In this document: in pieces, positions 43,328 to 54,054 of the stretch
Numbering within the stretch: the stretch's first letter is position 1
How the letters are laid out: each line of letters starts with the position of its first letter
Origin: Microbacterium sp. zg-Y818
GTDB taxonomy: Bacteria; Actinomycetota; Actinomycetes; Actinomycetales; Microbacteriaceae
NCBI RefSeq assembly: GCF_030246905.1
Contig: NZ_CP126741.1
Coordinates: 744,001-808,000, forward strand
Reading direction: 5' to 3'
Length of the DNA: 64,000 nt
Position numbers and translations under genes: made by a program
The notes under the pieces: generated by a model
Database searches by the model: none
What the model was told of the DNA's origin: nothing
The model's input: the letters and a program-made list of their open reading frames with translations, nothing else

Positions 43328-44170
43328 GTGCAGCGCAAAGTGACCGCCGAACTCGACCTGGAACTGGGCTCCGACGTCGACCTCATCCTTCAGATCTCCG
43401 CGGCGCGTACGGCGCATCTCGTGACCGAGCAGCTGACCCTTCACCAGGCCGGCCGGGACCGCACCCCCAGCGAGATCGTCGACCCCGCCGGCGGCCGGCT
43501 GCACCGGCTGCGCGGCGAACCGGGCGAGCTGCGCGTGCGCTACGAGGCGGTGCTGGACGTCGTGCCCGAAGCGGCGCCGCACAGCGAACTCGAGACGATC
43601 GCCTATCTGCGCCCCAGCCGCTACTGCCAGTCCGACGAGGTGTTCGCGCAGGCGCGGCGACAGTTCCGAGGGCTTTCGGGGCGCGACCTCGTCGCCGCCG
43701 TCGAGGACTTCGTGGCCACGAGCACGACCTACACGCTGGGGCTCAGTCAGGGAACCGACTCGGCGGTCACGACCCTCAGCACCGGCCAGGGGGTGTGCCG
43801 CGACTACGCGCACCTGGTGATCGCACTCCTGCGGGCCATGGATGTGCCCGCCCGCTACGCCGCCTGCTACGCCCCCGGCCTTCGCCCGATGGACTTCCAC
43901 GCCGTCGCCGAGGCCTACCTCGACGGCGCCTGGTACGTCATCGACGCCACCCGGCTGTCGCACCGCGGGTCGCTCGTGCGCATCGCGACCGGACGGGATG
44001 CCGCCGACTGCGCGTTCCTCAGCTACCACGGCGGCTACGTCGGGCTCACCCGCATGTACGTGGACGCCTGGCTCGTCCCCGAAGACGCCGGAGACGCCGG
44101 CGCTCAGGCCGCCGCCGCGGCATCGGACCCCGCCTCGGACGATCCGTCGCAGCTGGTGCAGCTGGCCTGA
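43328..44170 (+). CDS. Transglutaminase-like family protein
   Basis: 280 residues. An N-terminal beta-rich domain (about 1-95) is followed by a transglutaminase-like core with the catalytic triad visible: Cys157 in GQGVCRDYAHLVIALLRAMDVPARY, His in MDFHAVAEAYLDGAWYVIDATR, and Asp in the same segment. Members of this cytoplasmic bacterial group are probably peptidases or amidases rather than cross-linking enzymes. GAGGA lies seven bases before the GTG start. Ends in an acidic/Ala-rich tail. argS starts 39 bases downstream with its own -10. Confidence 0.82.
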   Translation: MQRKVTAELDLELGSDVDLILQISAARTAHLVTEQLTLHQAGRDRTPSEIVDPAGGRLHRLRGEPGELRVRYEAVLDVVPEAAPHSELETIAYLRPSRYCQSDEVFAQARRQFRGLSGRDLVAAVEDFVATSTTYTLGLSQGTDSAVTTLSTGQGVCRDYAHLVIALLRAMDVPARYAACYAPGLRPMDFHAVAEAYLDGAWYVIDATRLSHRGSLVRIATGRDAADCAFLSYHGGYVGLTRMYVDAWLVPEDAGDAGAQAAAAASDPASDDPSQLVQLA

Positions 44171-44194
44171 GCGGGACCCAGCACCTGCCCCGCG

Positions 44195-44200
44195 TAGAAT
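44195..44200 (+). promoter_or_regulatory. -10 hexamer of argS
   Basis: TAGAAT, nine bases before ATG 44210; GGAGGG falls between them, giving at most a very short leader. Confidence 0.5.
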
Positions 44201-44209
44201 CGGAGGGTT

Positions 44210-45877
44210 ATGGATCCTGAAGCCCTCTCCGCTGTCCTGCTCGACGTCGTCCGCCCTGCCGCCGAGGCGCGACGCGCGGGCTCGACCGAAGGGCTGACGC
44301 CGGCCGATCTGCCGCTGGACCGGCCCAAGAACCGCGACCACGGCGACTGGGCGTCCAACGCCGCGCTCAAGCTCGCCAAAGCCGTGGGGGCCAACCCGCG
44401 CGAATTCGCCGCCGAGATCGCCGAGGCGCTCGGTGCCGTAGACGGCATCGCGTCGGTCGAGGTCGCAGGCCCCGGATTCATCAACATCCGCCTGGATGCC
44501 GCGACCGCCGGCGCCCTCGCGAAGACCATCGTCGACGCGGGTGCCGCCTTCGGCCGCAACGACAGCCAGCGCGGCAACACCATCAACCTCGAGTTCGTCA
44601 GCGCCAACCCGACAGGCCCCATGCACATCGGGCACACCCGGTGGGCTGCGCTGGGCGACGCCATGGCGCGCCTGCTGCTGGCGTGCGACGCGACGCTCGT
44701 GCGGGAGTTCTACATCAACGACGCCGGTGCGCAGATGGACCGGTTCGGGGCCTCCGTGCTCGCCGCGATGAAGGGCGAGCCGACGCCCGAGGGCGGCTAT
44801 GCCGGCTCGTACATCGAGGAGCTTGCCCGCCGAGTGCGGGTTGCCGAGCCCGGCATCCTCGACCTCCCCGCAGACGAGCAGCTCGTCGCCGCGCGCGACC
44901 GTGCATACGAGCTGCAGCTCGGTGAGCTCCAGGCGTCGCTGGCGAAGTTCAACGTGCACTTCGACGTCTTCTTCAGCGAGCGGGTGCTGCACGCCCCCGC
45001 CGCCGACGGCGGACCCAGCCTCGTGGAGGAGGCGGTGGAGCGCCTGCGGGCCCAGGGCCACGTCTTCGACCAGGACGGCGCGGTGTGGGTGCGCACGACC
45101 GATTTCGGCGACGACAAGGACCGCGTCATCCGGCGCTCCAACGGCGAGTTCACCTACTTCGCCGCCGACGCCGCCTACTACCTCAACAAGAGCGACCGCG
45201 GCTTCCAGCACAAGATCTACCTGCTCGGCGCCGACCACCACGGCTACGTGCACCGTCTGAAGGCCCTCGCCGGTGCCGCCGGCGACGATCCCGACAAGGA
45301 CGTCGAGGTGCTCATCGGCCAGCTGGTGTCGATCAACGGCGCCCGGCTCTCCAAGCGCGCCGGCAACATCATCGAGCTCGACGACCTGCGGGACTGGCTC
45401 GGCACCGACGCGCTGCGGTACTCCCTGGCGCGCTACCCCGCCGACTCCCCGCTGACGCTGGACCCCGAGATCCTGCAGAAGCGCACCAACGACAACCCCG
45501 TCTTCTACGTGCAGTACGCCCACGCGCGCACGCACAACGTCGCGCGCAACGCCGCGGAGTCGGGCGTCGACCGCAGCGCCTTCGCCCCCGAGCTGCTCGA
45601 GCACGAGACCGAGTCGGCGCTGCTGGGCGTGCTGCAGGAGTTCCCCCGCACGGTGGCCTTCGCCGCCCAGGTGCGCGAGCCGCACCGCGTGGCGCGCTAC
45701 CTCGAGGAGCTCGCGGGGGTCTACCACCGCTGGTACGACAACTGCCGCGTCATCCCGCTCGGCGACGACCCGGTCACCGACCTGCACCGCACCCGGCTGT
45801 GGCTGAACGACGCGACCGGCCAGGTGCTGCGCAACGGCCTGGACCTGCTCGGGGTGAGTGCGCCCGAGCGCATGTGA
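44210..45877 (+). CDS. argS: Arginyl-tRNA synthetase
   Basis: 555 residues, class Ia. An N-terminal Arg-tRNA recognition domain (1-100), HIGH at residues 139-142 ([10 protein letters not shown]), a KMSKS-like ARLSKRAGN near residue 380, and the DALR anticodon domain at the C-terminus ([12 protein letters not shown]). Charges tRNA-Arg, one of which is encoded at 34832. The location just before lysA is the conserved actinobacterial order. The next gene starts one base after its stop. Confidence 0.95.
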   Translation: MDPEALSAVLLDVVRPAAEARRAGSTEGLTPADLPLDRPKNRDHGDWASNAALKLAKAVGANPREFAAEIAEALGAVDGIASVEVAGPGFINIRLDAATAGALAKTIVDAGAAFGRNDSQRGNTINLEFVSANPTGPMHIGHTRWAALGDAMARLLLACDATLVREFYINDAGAQMDRFGASVLAAMKGEPTPEGGYAGSYIEELARRVRVAEPGILDLPADEQLVAARDRAYELQLGELQASLAKFNVHFDVFFSERVLHAPAADGGPSLVEEAVERLRAQGHVFDQDGAVWVRTTDFGDDKDRVIRRSNGEFTYFAADAAYYLNKSDRGFQHKIYLLGADHHGYVHRLKALAGAAGDDPDKDVEVLIGQLVSINGARLSKRAGNIIELDDLRDWLGTDALRYSLARYPADSPLTLDPEILQKRTNDNPVFYVQYAHARTHNVARNAAESGVDRSAFAPELLEHETESALLGVLQEFPRTVAFAAQVREPHRVARYLEELAGVYHRWYDNCRVIPLGDDPVTDLHRTRLWLNDATGQVLRNGLDLLGVSAPERM

Positions 45878-45878
45878 C

Positions 45879-46721
45879 ATGACGGGCGACACGCATCCCA
45901 CCCGGCCGCTGCCGGACCCGACGGCGCAGTGGGTGCTGTCGTCGCCCGAGCCCGCCGCGCCGCGCAAGCGCCGGCGGGGCGCGTTGCCGTGGGTCATCGC
46001 GGCCGTGATCGTCGTCGCCCTCGCCGTCGCCGCGTGGTTCGTGGCCGAGGCTGTTGCGCGCAACATCGTCATCGACACGGTGCGCCAGCGCATCATCACG
46101 GAGCTCGCCCTGCCTGCGGACCAGCAGATCGACGTGGCGCTGGAGGGCGCCGTGCTGCCGCAGCTGATCGGCGGCGCGCTGACGAGCATCCGCATCTCGT
46201 CCGACGACGTGCGCCAGGGGGCCTTCTCAGCCGACATCGTCGTCGAAGCCCGCGATGTCCCCATCCGCGGCGACGGCGAGATGCGCGACGCCCACGCCGT
46301 CGTCACGCTCGACGAGTCTCAGCTGCGCGGGCTGCTCTCTGCCGTGGAGGATTTTCCCGTGGAGACGGTCGGCATCGCCGCCCCCGACATCACCGCGAGC
46401 ATCGAGCTGTCGCTGTTCGGAGCGAAGGTCCCCGTCGGGCTGTCGCTGACCCCCAGCGCCGAGGAGGGGGAGCTGGTGCTGACCCCCACGTCGATCCAGG
46501 TCGCCGGTTCCGACATCACCGCCGACGAGCTGCGGCGCCAGTTCGGCATCGTCTCCAACGCCGTGCTGCGCGACTGGCCGGTGTGCATCGCCGAGTACCT
46601 CCCGCAGGGGCTGACTCTCGCGGACGTCACCGTGGAGGGCGACCGGCTGCGTGCCGGCTTCGACGTCGACGGTCGCCTCCTCGTCGACGACACGCTGCTG
46701 GCCGACGGCACCTGCGCCTGA
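45879..46721 (+). CDS. DUF2993/LmeA-like phospholipid-binding protein
   Basis: 280 residues. A cytoplasmic proline-rich N-terminus and basic RKRRR precede a single membrane helix (LPWVIAAVIVVALAVAAWFV), with an extracytoplasmic DUF2993 domain. Family member LmeA of mycobacteria binds phospholipids and supports lipomannan elongation; that role is only a guess here. It starts immediately after argS and lies before lysA. Confidence 0.78.
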   Translation: MTGDTHPTRPLPDPTAQWVLSSPEPAAPRKRRRGALPWVIAAVIVVALAVAAWFVAEAVARNIVIDTVRQRIITELALPADQQIDVALEGAVLPQLIGGALTSIRISSDDVRQGAFSADIVVEARDVPIRGDGEMRDAHAVVTLDESQLRGLLSAVEDFPVETVGIAAPDITASIELSLFGAKVPVGLSLTPSAEEGELVLTPTSIQVAGSDITADELRRQFGIVSNAVLRDWPVCIAEYLPQGLTLADVTVEGDRLRAGFDVDGRLLVDDTLLADGTCA

Positions 46722-46770
46722 CCGCCGCGATCGCGGCGTCACACTCACCGCCCCGCGGGCGGCGTTGCCC

Positions 46771-46868
46771 TAGACTGCTTGCACGTCGGAGCGTGGATGA
46801 TCCGCCCGGCATCCGGCCGCTGTTCCGCAAGGCGCAGCTTCTTGCACCCCACCCGATTGGTCTGCTCC
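46771..46868 (+). promoter_or_regulatory. lysA promoter and [12 protein letters not shown] leader
   Basis: TAGACT at 46771-46776 predicts a start near 46783 and a leader of about 85 bases to GTG 46869. It is too short for a lysine riboswitch, and I see no stable hairpin. The leader can be read in frame from a TTG at 46779, so a longer LysA is possible. Confidence 0.45.
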
Positions 46869-48281
46869 GTGTCCGCCTCGCCCGCTCGTGTCCCCGCGTC
46901 CGATCGCCTCGCGAAGCCCGACACGGCCAACGACCTCGTCGCGGCCGTGTGGCCCGCATCGGCGGCTCGTGACGACGACGGCGTCGTGCGCCTCGGGGGA
47001 GTGCCGGTGACCCAGCTGAAGAAGCGCTTCGGCACCCCGCTGTACGTGCTGGACGAGACCGAGGTGCGTGCTCGCGCCCGTCGCACCCGCGCCGCGTTCG
47101 ACGCTGCCGCCGCCGAGCACGGCACCACCGCCGAGGTCTACTACGCAGGCAAGGCGTTCCTGTCGACCCAGGTCGTGCGCTGGGTGACCGAAGAGGGTCT
47201 TGCCGTCGACGTCGCCACCGGCGGAGAGCTCGCCGTAGCCCTCGCCGGCGGCGCCGACCCCGCGCGCATCGGCTTCCACGGCAACAACAAGAGCGTCGCC
47301 GAGATCTCCCGCGCCGTCGAGGTGGGCGTCGGATCGATCGTCATCGACAGCGACGCCGAGATCACCCGCGTCGCCGAGGCCGCTGCCGCGCGCGGCATCG
47401 TGCAGTCGGTGCGGGTGCGGGTCAACAGCGGGGTCCACGCCGAGACCCACGACTTCCTCGCGACCGCGCACGAGGACCAGAAGTTCGGCTTTCCGCTCGC
47501 CCGCGCCGTCGACGTGGTCGGTCGCATCCGCGAACTGCCCAGCCTGCGCTTCGACGGACTGCACTGTCACATCGGCTCGCAGATCTTCGGCGTGGCCGGC
47601 TTCCGGGAATCCGCCGCCCGGCTGGTCGAGGTGCACGCGCAGCTGATCGCCGGCGGCCCGGTGCCGGTGCTCAACCTGGGCGGCGGCTTCGGCATCGCCT
47701 ACACCTCGGCCGACGACCCGACGCCGATCGAAGAGCTCGCCGCGGGGATCGTCGACGCGGTCGCAGGGGAGTGCGCCCAGCGCGGCATCCCGCTCCCTTC
47801 CCTCGCCTTCGAGCCGGGACGCTCCATCGTGGGGCCCGCCGGCGTCACCCTCTACGAGGTCGGCACCGTCAAGCCGGTGCAGGCCACCGACGAGCTGCGC
47901 CGACTGTACGTGAGCGTCGACGGCGGAATGAGCGACAACGCCCGCCCTGCCCTCTACGGCGCGCAGTACTCCGCGCGGGTGGTGTCGCGCGCAAGCGACG
48001 CCGAACCGGCCCTGGCGCGCGTGGTCGGCAAGCACTGCGAGTCCGGTGACATCGTCGTCGACGCCGAGTACCTGCCCGGCGACGTCACTCCCGGCGACCT
48101 GCTCGCCGTCCCGGCCACGGGGGCGTACTGCTTCTCCCTGGCGAGCAACTACAACTACGTGCCCCGCCCGCCGGTCGTGGCGGTCGCCGACGGCTCCGCC
48201 CGCGTCATCGTGCGCGGCGAGTCCATCGACGACCTGCTCGCCCGCGACGCCGGGGTGTCATCGACGAAGGGAACCGCATGA
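46869..48281 (+). CDS. lysA: Diaminopimelate decarboxylase
   Basis: 470 residues, fold type III PLP enzyme. Last step of lysine synthesis. The PLP lysine lies in EVYYAGKAFLST, then LHCHIGSQIF, LNLGGGFGIAYT, FEPGRSIVGPAG, KHCESGD (Cys of the substrate site) and the C-terminal GAYCFSLASNYN. The GTG start gives VSASPARVPAS; actinobacterial LysA proteins usually carry such a N-terminal extension. hom overlaps its stop (ATGA). Confidence 0.94.
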   Translation: MSASPARVPASDRLAKPDTANDLVAAVWPASAARDDDGVVRLGGVPVTQLKKRFGTPLYVLDETEVRARARRTRAAFDAAAAEHGTTAEVYYAGKAFLSTQVVRWVTEEGLAVDVATGGELAVALAGGADPARIGFHGNNKSVAEISRAVEVGVGSIVIDSDAEITRVAEAAAARGIVQSVRVRVNSGVHAETHDFLATAHEDQKFGFPLARAVDVVGRIRELPSLRFDGLHCHIGSQIFGVAGFRESAARLVEVHAQLIAGGPVPVLNLGGGFGIAYTSADDPTPIEELAAGIVDAVAGECAQRGIPLPSLAFEPGRSIVGPAGVTLYEVGTVKPVQATDELRRLYVSVDGGMSDNARPALYGAQYSARVVSRASDAEPALARVVGKHCESGDIVVDAEYLPGDVTPGDLLAVPATGAYCFSLASNYNYVPRPPVVAVADGSARVIVRGESIDDLLARDAGVSSTKGTA

Positions 48282-49621
48282 CCGACTACCGCCGCCTGCG
48301 TGTCGCGCTGCTGGGAGCCGGAGCCGTGGGTTCCCAGGTCGCCGGCCTACTGCTCAAACACGGCGCCGAGCTCGCCGACCGCGCCGGAGCCGAGCTCGAA
48401 CTCGCGGGCATCGCGGTACGGGACATCGACGCGCCGCGCGACGTCGACCTGCCCCGGGAGCTGTTCACCACCGACCCCGAGCCGCTCATCGTCGGCAGCG
48501 ACATCGTCATCGAGCTGATGGGCGGCATCGAGCCGGCCCGCAGCCTCATCCTCCACGCCATCAACTCCGGCGCCGACGTCGTCACCGCCAACAAGGCACT
48601 GCTGGCCACGCACGGCCCCGAGATCTTCGAGGCGGCAGAGCAGGTGGGTGCGTCTGTGTACTACGAAGCCGCCGCCGCCGGTGCCATCCCGATCATCCGG
48701 CCGCTGCGCGATTCCCTCGCCGGTGACCGCGTGCGCCGCATCATGGGGATCGTCAACGGCACCACGAACTACATCCTCGACCGGATGGATGCCGAGGGCG
48801 CCGAGTTCGACGACGTGCTCGCCCAGGCGCAGCAGCTCGGCTACGCGGAAGCCGATCCGACCGCCGACATCGAGGGCTACGACGCCGCGCAGAAGGCCGC
48901 GATCCTCGCGAGCCTCGCCTTCCACACCGCCGTTCCGCTGGACGCGGTGCACCGCGAGGGCATCGTCGGCATCGACAAGGCGATGATGGATGCCGCGCGG
49001 AACGCCGGCTACGTCATCAAGCTGCTCGCGGTGTGCGAGCGCATGAGCGTCGACAGTGAGACCTCGCCCACGGGCGACGCGATCTCGGTGCGGGTGTACC
49101 CCGCCCTCGTCCCGCGCGCCCACCCGCTCGCGAGCGTGCACGGCGCGAACAACGCCGTCTTCGTGCAGGCCGAGGCGGCCGGGGACCTCATGTTCTACGG
49201 CGCCGGTGCCGGCGGCATACAGACCGCCTCCGCGGTGCTCGGCGACGTCGTCTCGGCCGCGCGCCGGCATATCGCCGGCGGGGTCGGGGTGGGGGAGTCC
49301 ACCCGGGCGAACCTGCCGGTGCTCCCCATCGCCGAGGTGTGCACCCGCTACCAGATCACCCTGGAGGTCGACGACCTCCCGGGCGTGCTGGCGACGGTCG
49401 CCGGCATCCTCAGTGACGGCCGCGTCTCCATCGCCACGGTCGAGCAGAACATCCTGTCCGGCGGCGAAGCCGCGGAGGCAGGCCAGGAGTCGGGCGTCGC
49501 CCGGCTCGTCATCGGAACGCACACAGCACGTGAGCGCGACCTGAGCGAGACGGTGGCCCGCCTCGCCGAGAGCGGCGTCGTCGAACGCGTCGTGTCCGTG
49601 CTGCGCGTGGAGGGGAACTGA
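48278..49621 (+). CDS. hom: Homoserine dehydrogenase
   Basis: 447 residues. Reduces aspartate semialdehyde to homoserine, the branch point to threonine and methionine. N-terminal Rossmann domain ([18 protein letters not shown]), [12 protein letters not shown], catalytic region [14 protein letters not shown] and [18 protein letters not shown], and a C-terminal ACT domain (about 350-430, [19 protein letters not shown]) for threonine feedback. [15 protein letters not shown] coupled to lysA. Confidence 0.95.
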   Translation: MTDYRRLRVALLGAGAVGSQVAGLLLKHGAELADRAGAELELAGIAVRDIDAPRDVDLPRELFTTDPEPLIVGSDIVIELMGGIEPARSLILHAINSGADVVTANKALLATHGPEIFEAAEQVGASVYYEAAAAGAIPIIRPLRDSLAGDRVRRIMGIVNGTTNYILDRMDAEGAEFDDVLAQAQQLGYAEADPTADIEGYDAAQKAAILASLAFHTAVPLDAVHREGIVGIDKAMMDAARNAGYVIKLLAVCERMSVDSETSPTGDAISVRVYPALVPRAHPLASVHGANNAVFVQAEAAGDLMFYGAGAGGIQTASAVLGDVVSAARRHIAGGVGVGESTRANLPVLPIAEVCTRYQITLEVDDLPGVLATVAGILSDGRVSIATVEQNILSGGEAAEAGQESGVARLVIGTHTARERDLSETVARLAESGVVERVVSVLRVEGN

Positions 49622-49622
49622 C

Positions 49623-50708
49623 ATGGCACATCTCTGGCGCGGAGTGCTCCGCGAATACGCAGACCGTCTCGGAGTCACCGGAACGTCGACCGTCGTCACC
49701 CTCGGTGAGGGCGGCACGCCGCTGCTGCCGGCGCCCGCGCTGTCGCAGATGACGGGGGCCGACGTGTGGGTCAAGTACGAGGGCATGAACCCCACCGGCT
49801 CCTTCAAGGACCGCGGCATGACCGTCGCGCTCTCGCGCGCCGTCGAGCACGGTGCGAAGGCGGTCATCTGCGCGTCGACCGGCAACACGTCGGCGTCGGC
49901 GGCCGCCTACGCCGCGCACGCCGGCATCACCGCCGCCGTGCTCGTGCCCGAGGGCAAGATCGCGATGGGCAAGCTCAGCCAGGCCGTCGCCCACAATGGC
50001 CGCCTCATCCAGATCCGCGGCAACTTCGACGACTGCCTCGAGATCGCCCGCGAGCTGGCCGACCACTATCCGGTGCACCTGGTCAACTCGGTCAACCCCG
50101 ACCGCATCGAGGGTCAGAAGACCGCCGCGTACGAGGTCGTCTCGCAGCTCGGCGACGCCCCGGACTTCCACTTCATCCCCGTCGGCAACGCCGGCAACTA
50201 CACCGCCTATTCGCGGGGATACCGCGAGGAGGCCGCCCGTGGCGCCGCCACCCGCGTGCCCCGCATGTTCGGCTTCCAGGCCGAGGGCTCCGCCCCGCTC
50301 GTGCGCGGCGAGGTCGTGCGCCACCCCGAGACGATCGCCAGCGCCATCCGCATCGGAAACCCCGCCTCGTGGGAGCTGGCGCTCGAGGCTCGGGATGCCA
50401 CCGACGGGTGGTTCGGCGCCATCGACGACGACCACATCCTCGCCGCGCAGAAGCTGCTGGCCGGCGCCGTCGGCATCTTCGTCGAGCCGGCATCCGCCAT
50501 CAGCGTCGCGGGACTGCTCGACCGTGCCGAGGCGGGCATCATCCCCGCCGGCGCGCGCGTCGTGCTCACCGTCACCGGTCACGGCCTGAAGGACCCGCAG
50601 TGGGCGCTGCGCACCGCCGACGGCTCCGCGGTCGAGCCGATCGTCGTGGATGCCGCAACGAGCGAGGTCGCCTCGGTGCTGGGACTGGTCGCCGGGGCCA
50701 CCGCGTGA
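49623..50708 (+). CDS. thrC: Threonine synthase
   Basis: 361 residues, PLP-dependent, converts O-phosphohomoserine to threonine. PLP lysine is Lys62 in [11 protein letters not shown]; the phosphate-binding loop is [29 protein letters not shown] follows. The short form without the N-terminal domain of the E. coli enzyme. One base separates it from hom, and thrB overlaps its stop, so the three genes are one unit. Confidence 0.95.
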   Translation: MAHLWRGVLREYADRLGVTGTSTVVTLGEGGTPLLPAPALSQMTGADVWVKYEGMNPTGSFKDRGMTVALSRAVEHGAKAVICASTGNTSASAAAYAAHAGITAAVLVPEGKIAMGKLSQAVAHNGRLIQIRGNFDDCLEIARELADHYPVHLVNSVNPDRIEGQKTAAYEVVSQLGDAPDFHFIPVGNAGNYTAYSRGYREEAARGAATRVPRMFGFQAEGSAPLVRGEVVRHPETIASAIRIGNPASWELALEARDATDGWFGAIDDDHILAAQKLLAGAVGIFVEPASAISVAGLLDRAEAGIIPAGARVVLTVTGHGLKDPQWALRTADGSAVEPIVVDAATSEVASVLGLVAGATA

Positions 50709-51679
50709 CCACATCCGCCGCAGGGGTGGGGGGCGGCGCGGTCCCGGAGCCTGTCGAAGGGCGCACGGTCGTCGTGCGCGTGCCCGCCACGAGCGCCAAC
50801 CTCGGTCCCGGGTTCGACACGCTGGGCCTCGCGCTCAGCGTGTACGACGAGCTGACGGTCACGGCGCTCCCCGAGGGCGAACTCGACATCGAGGTCACGG
50901 GCGAGGGTGCGGCGGACGTGCCGCGCGATGGGTCTCACCTGGTGGTGCGGGCCATGGCCTACGCCTACGAGGCCTACGCCCGTCGGATGCCGGGTGTGCG
51001 CCTGCGCGCCCACAACGTCATCCCGCAGGGGCGGGGCATGGGGTCTTCGGGGGCGGCGGTGGTCGCGGGCCTGCTCGCGGCGAAGGGACTTCTCGCCGGA
51101 GACGTCGAGATCGGGCCCGACGCCCTGCTGCGGCTGGCGACCGAACTCGAGGGGCACCCCGACAACGTCGCCCCGGCGCTGTTCGGTGGGCTCACCATCG
51201 CGTGGCTCGACGAGTCCGGACCCCAGCACAAGAAGCTGCTCGTGCACCGCGGCGTTGCGCCGCTGGTGCTGGTGCCCGGCTTCACGATGTCGACGTCGCT
51301 GGCCCGCAGCCTGCAGCCCCTGCAGGTGCCGCGGGAGGATGCGGTGTTCAACGTCTCGCGCTCTGCCCTGCTGATCGCCGCGCTCACCCAGAGCCCCGAA
51401 CTGCTGCTCGCAGCGACCGAGGACAAGCTGCACCAGTCCTACCGCGCCCAGGCCATGCCCGAGACCGATCGGCTCGTCCGGGCGCTGCGCTCCGAGGGAT
51501 TCGCGGCCGTGGTGTCGGGCGCCGGCCCCAGCGTGCTGGTGCTCGCCGACGGGCCAGGACGACGCCTGGTCGCGGCGGACATCGCCGCGCGCGTGACGGA
51601 CACTCCGTGGGAGCCCCTCATGCTCGCCGTCGATGTCAGGGGTGGTACAGTGAGGGACCAAACGGAGGGTTCCACGTAA
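50705..51679 (+). CDS. thrB: Homoserine kinase
   Basis: 324 residues, GHMP kinase family. [21 protein letters not shown] starts the fold, ATP loop [20 protein letters not shown], and [11 protein letters not shown] near the end. The GTG start overlaps the thrC stop (GTGA). The first 20 residues include PEPVEGR, encoded by a sequence like the intergenic repeats common in this bacterial group (see repeat entry); the conserved domain starts right after. The last codons contain the rho promoter candidate. Confidence 0.94.
   Translation: MTTSAAGVGGGAVPEPVEGRTVVVRVPATSANLGPGFDTLGLALSVYDELTVTALPEGELDIEVTGEGAADVPRDGSHLVVRAMAYAYEAYARRMPGVRLRAHNVIPQGRGMGSSGAAVVAGLLAAKGLLAGDVEIGPDALLRLATELEGHPDNVAPALFGGLTIAWLDESGPQHKKLLVHRGVAPLVLVPGFTMSTSLARSLQPLQVPREDAVFNVSRSALLIAALTQSPELLLAATEDKLHQSYRAQAMPETDRLVRALRSEGFAAVVSGAGPSVLVLADGPGRRLVAADIAARVTDTPWEPLMLAVDVRGGTVRDQTEGST
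50741..50765 (+). repeat. CCTGTCGAAGG-type dispersed repeat inside the thrB 5' end
   Basis: GTCCCGGAGCCTGTCGAAGG followed by GCGCA. From general knowledge, related CCTTCGACAGGCTCAGG units are scattered between genes in many Microbacteriaceae. This is the only copy I found in the window; here it is read in frame as VPEPVEGR. Confidence 0.5.
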
Positions 51680-51836
51680 ACCCGTGAATCTGGCCTCCGT
51701 CGCAATTCTGCGAACTGCTGCATCCATCCCGATCTGATTGCGCTGCGCCGTTTCCCATGTTCAATCCGGGAACCGGACACCGGCCGCAAGGATCGAACGC
51801 GATCCGGCATATCCGATAACACGCAAGGGAGTACTC
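51646..51836 (+). promoter_or_regulatory. rho promoter candidate and long leader
   Basis: TACAGT (51646-51651) within thrB predicts a leader of about 180 bases. It holds hairpins TTCCC/GGGAA (around 51754-51774) and GGATCG-AACG-CGATCC (51790-51805). Rho genes are often autoregulated by early termination in such leaders. Confidence 0.45.
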
Positions 51837-54041
51837 GTGGAGTCCATCTCCGAGATCCGTACCGACGGCGACACCGAGGGCGAAGGCACGCCCGTGGATG
51901 AGGCCGTGACCACAGCACCTGAAGAGGGCGCACCTGCTGCCGACGGCGAGGTTGCCGCGGAGCCGGCGGAGGGCGACGAGGCCGCCGCCCAGACGCCTGC
52001 TGAGACCGAGACCGCCGACGTGCTCGAGTCCGTCTCCGCCGTCGAGAACGGCGCGACCGAGGCTCCGGCTGAAGCCGCCCCCGCGGAAGAGAAGCCGGCG
52101 AAGGCGCCGCGCAAGCGCGCTCCGCGCCGTGCCAAGAGCAGCGACCTGGCCGAGAAGGCCGCAGAGCCGTCCGCCGACGCCGCGGTCGAAGCTCCGGTCG
52201 AAGCTCCGGCGGCGAGCAACGCTGCGCAGGCCGCGCCCGCCGCGGCATCCGCCGATGTCGCTGCCGAGACCGTCGAGGCGCCCGCCGCCGAGACCGTCGA
52301 GGCGCCGCCCGCGAAGAGCACGGCTCGCAAGACCGGCTCGCGTCGCGCCAGCAGCCGCACCGCCAAGGCGGCCGAGGCTGTCGCCGAGGCACCGGCGGAG
52401 GACGCCAAGACCGACGACGCCGGCACTGCGGCTCCCGAGAGCGACGCCGCACCCGCGGCCGAGGCTCGGGTGGACAAGGCCGACGCCGACAAGAGCGACG
52501 ACAACCGTGCCGACGCGGGCAACCGTGCCGACGCGGGCAACCGTGCCGACGCGGGCAACCGTGCCGACGCTGGCAGCCGCAGCGACGGCGACCAGAACTC
52601 CGAGGGCGACAAGTCCTCCGAGGGCGAGCAGTCCGATGGTGAGACGCCGTCGCGCTCGCGCAGCCGTTCGCGCAACCGCAACCGCAACCGCAACAAGGAT
52701 GCCGCCGCAGGCCAGAACGCGCAGGGCGGCAACGCCCCCGAGCCGGCCGAGAAGGCACAGCCCGCAGAATCCGACGACGAGTCGGGTCAGGGTGGCCGTG
52801 GTCGCCAGCGCAACAAGCGTCGCCCGCAGGGTGGTCAGAACGACGAGTTCGACACCGAGATCGGCGACGACGATGTTCTCATCCCGATCGCCGGCATCCT
52901 CGATGTGCTCGACAACTACGCCTTCGTCCGCACCACCGGCTACCTGCCCGGCACCAGCGACGTCTACGTCTCGCTCGGCCAGGTGAAGAAGTACCACCTG
53001 CGCAAGGGTGACGCTGTCGTCGGTGCCATCAAGCAGCCCCGCGAGAACGAGCAGACCGGTCGCCAGAAGTACAACGCGCTGGTCAAGGTCGACTCGATCA
53101 ACGGCCTGTCCGTCGACGACGCCGCTGAGCGCGTGGAGTTCGGCAAGCTGACGCCGTTGTACCCGCAGGAGCGTCTGCGCCTCGAGACGGCCCCCGAGAA
53201 GCTGACCCAGCGGATCATCGACCTGGTCGCCCCCATCGGCAAGGGTCAGCGCGGCCTCATCGTCGCGCCCCCGAAGGCCGGCAAGACCATCGTGCTGCAG
53301 CAGATCGCCAACGCGATCGCGACGAACAACCCCGAGGTGCACCTGATGGTCGTGCTCGTGGACGAGCGGCCCGAAGAGGTCACCGACATGCAGCGCACCG
53401 TCAAGGGCGAGGTCATCGCCTCGACCTTCGACCGTCCCGCCGAGGACCACACCACGGTCGCCGAGCTCGCCATCGAGCGCGCCAAGCGCCTCGTGGAGCT
53501 GGGCCGTGACGTGGTCGTGCTGCTGGACTCGATCACCCGTCTGGGCCGGGCCTACAACGTCTCGGCACCGACTTCGGGCCGTGTGCTGACCGGTGGTGTC
53601 GACGCCTCGGCGCTGTACCCGCCGAAGCGCTTCTTCGGAGCTGCGCGCAACATCGAGAACGGCGGATCGCTCACGATCCTCGCCACGGCTCTGGTCGAGA
53701 CCGGGTCCAAGATGGACGACGTCATCTTCGAGGAGTTCAAGGGCACCGGCAACAGCGAGCTGCGCCTGAGTCGTCAGCTCGCCGACAAGCGCATCTTCCC
53801 GGCCGTCGATGTCAACGCCTCGAGCACGCGTCGCGAAGAGATGCTGCTGTCGGCCGACGAGGTCAAGATCACGTGGAAGCTGCGTCGCGCCCTCGCCGGG
53901 CTCGACCCGCAGCAGGCCCTGGAGGTCGTGCTCGGAAAGCTGCGCGAGACGCAGTCGAACGTCGAGTTCCTGGTGCAGATGCAGAAGTCGATGCCCGCCC
54001 CCGGCGGCAGCAGCCACGCGAACGACAACAGCATCCGCTGA
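51837..54041 (+). CDS. rho: Transcription termination factor Rho with long N-terminal insertion
   Basis: 734 residues against about 420 for E. coli Rho. The N-terminal 330 residues are Ala/Glu-rich with Lys/Arg patches ([27 protein letters not shown]) and four NRADAG repeats (223-246); such low-complexity, RNA-binding extensions are known from high-GC Gram-positive Rho. The core follows: cold-shock-like RNA-binding domain (about 345-415, [20 protein letters not shown]), Walker A APPKAGKT (478-485), [13 protein letters not shown], Walker [17 protein letters not shown] and the Q/R-loop region. The GTG start follows AAGGGAG by five bases. It is intact, so Rho termination operates in this organism. 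Confidence 0.95.
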   Translation: MESISEIRTDGDTEGEGTPVDEAVTTAPEEGAPAADGEVAAEPAEGDEAAAQTPAETETADVLESVSAVENGATEAPAEAAPAEEKPAKAPRKRAPRRAKSSDLAEKAAEPSADAAVEAPVEAPAASNAAQAAPAAASADVAAETVEAPAAETVEAPPAKSTARKTGSRRASSRTAKAAEAVAEAPAEDAKTDDAGTAAPESDAAPAAEARVDKADADKSDDNRADAGNRADAGNRADAGNRADAGSRSDGDQNSEGDKSSEGEQSDGETPSRSRSRSRNRNRNRNKDAAAGQNAQGGNAPEPAEKAQPAESDDESGQGGRGRQRNKRRPQGGQNDEFDTEIGDDDVLIPIAGILDVLDNYAFVRTTGYLPGTSDVYVSLGQVKKYHLRKGDAVVGAIKQPRENEQTGRQKYNALVKVDSINGLSVDDAAERVEFGKLTPLYPQERLRLETAPEKLTQRIIDLVAPIGKGQRGLIVAPPKAGKTIVLQQIANAIATNNPEVHLMVVLVDERPEEVTDMQRTVKGEVIASTFDRPAEDHTTVAELAIERAKRLVELGRDVVVLLDSITRLGRAYNVSAPTSGRVLTGGVDASALYPPKRFFGAARNIENGGSLTILATALVETGSKMDDVIFEEFKGTGNSELRLSRQLADKRIFPAVDVNASSTRREEMLLSADEVKITWKLRRALAGLDPQQALEVVLGKLRETQSNVEFLVQMQKSMPAPGGSSHANDNSIR
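52503..52574 (+). repeat. Four tandem 18-base units within rho
   Basis: Unit AACCGTGCCGACGCGGGC; units 1-3 are identical, unit 4 has one T for G change. Encodes NRADAG four times in the disordered N-terminal part of Rho. Being in frame, copy-number change would not break the gene. Confidence 0.9.
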
Positions 54042-54054
54042 GCGGGAGTCGACC

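Noticed and set aside
42410..46306. Minus-strand frame of 1298 codons across argS
   Set aside because: Only the part from 43213 down to 42410 (SGNH hydrolase) is real; the rest is antisense to argS and the transglutaminase gene.
46777..46868. Lysine riboswitch before lysA
   Set aside because: The leader is only about 85 bases and lacks the five-helix junction and conserved blocks of the L-box.
52503..52574. Possible CRISPR-like direct repeats
   Set aside because: The 18-base units are contiguous without spacers, in frame inside rho, and no cas gene is nearby.
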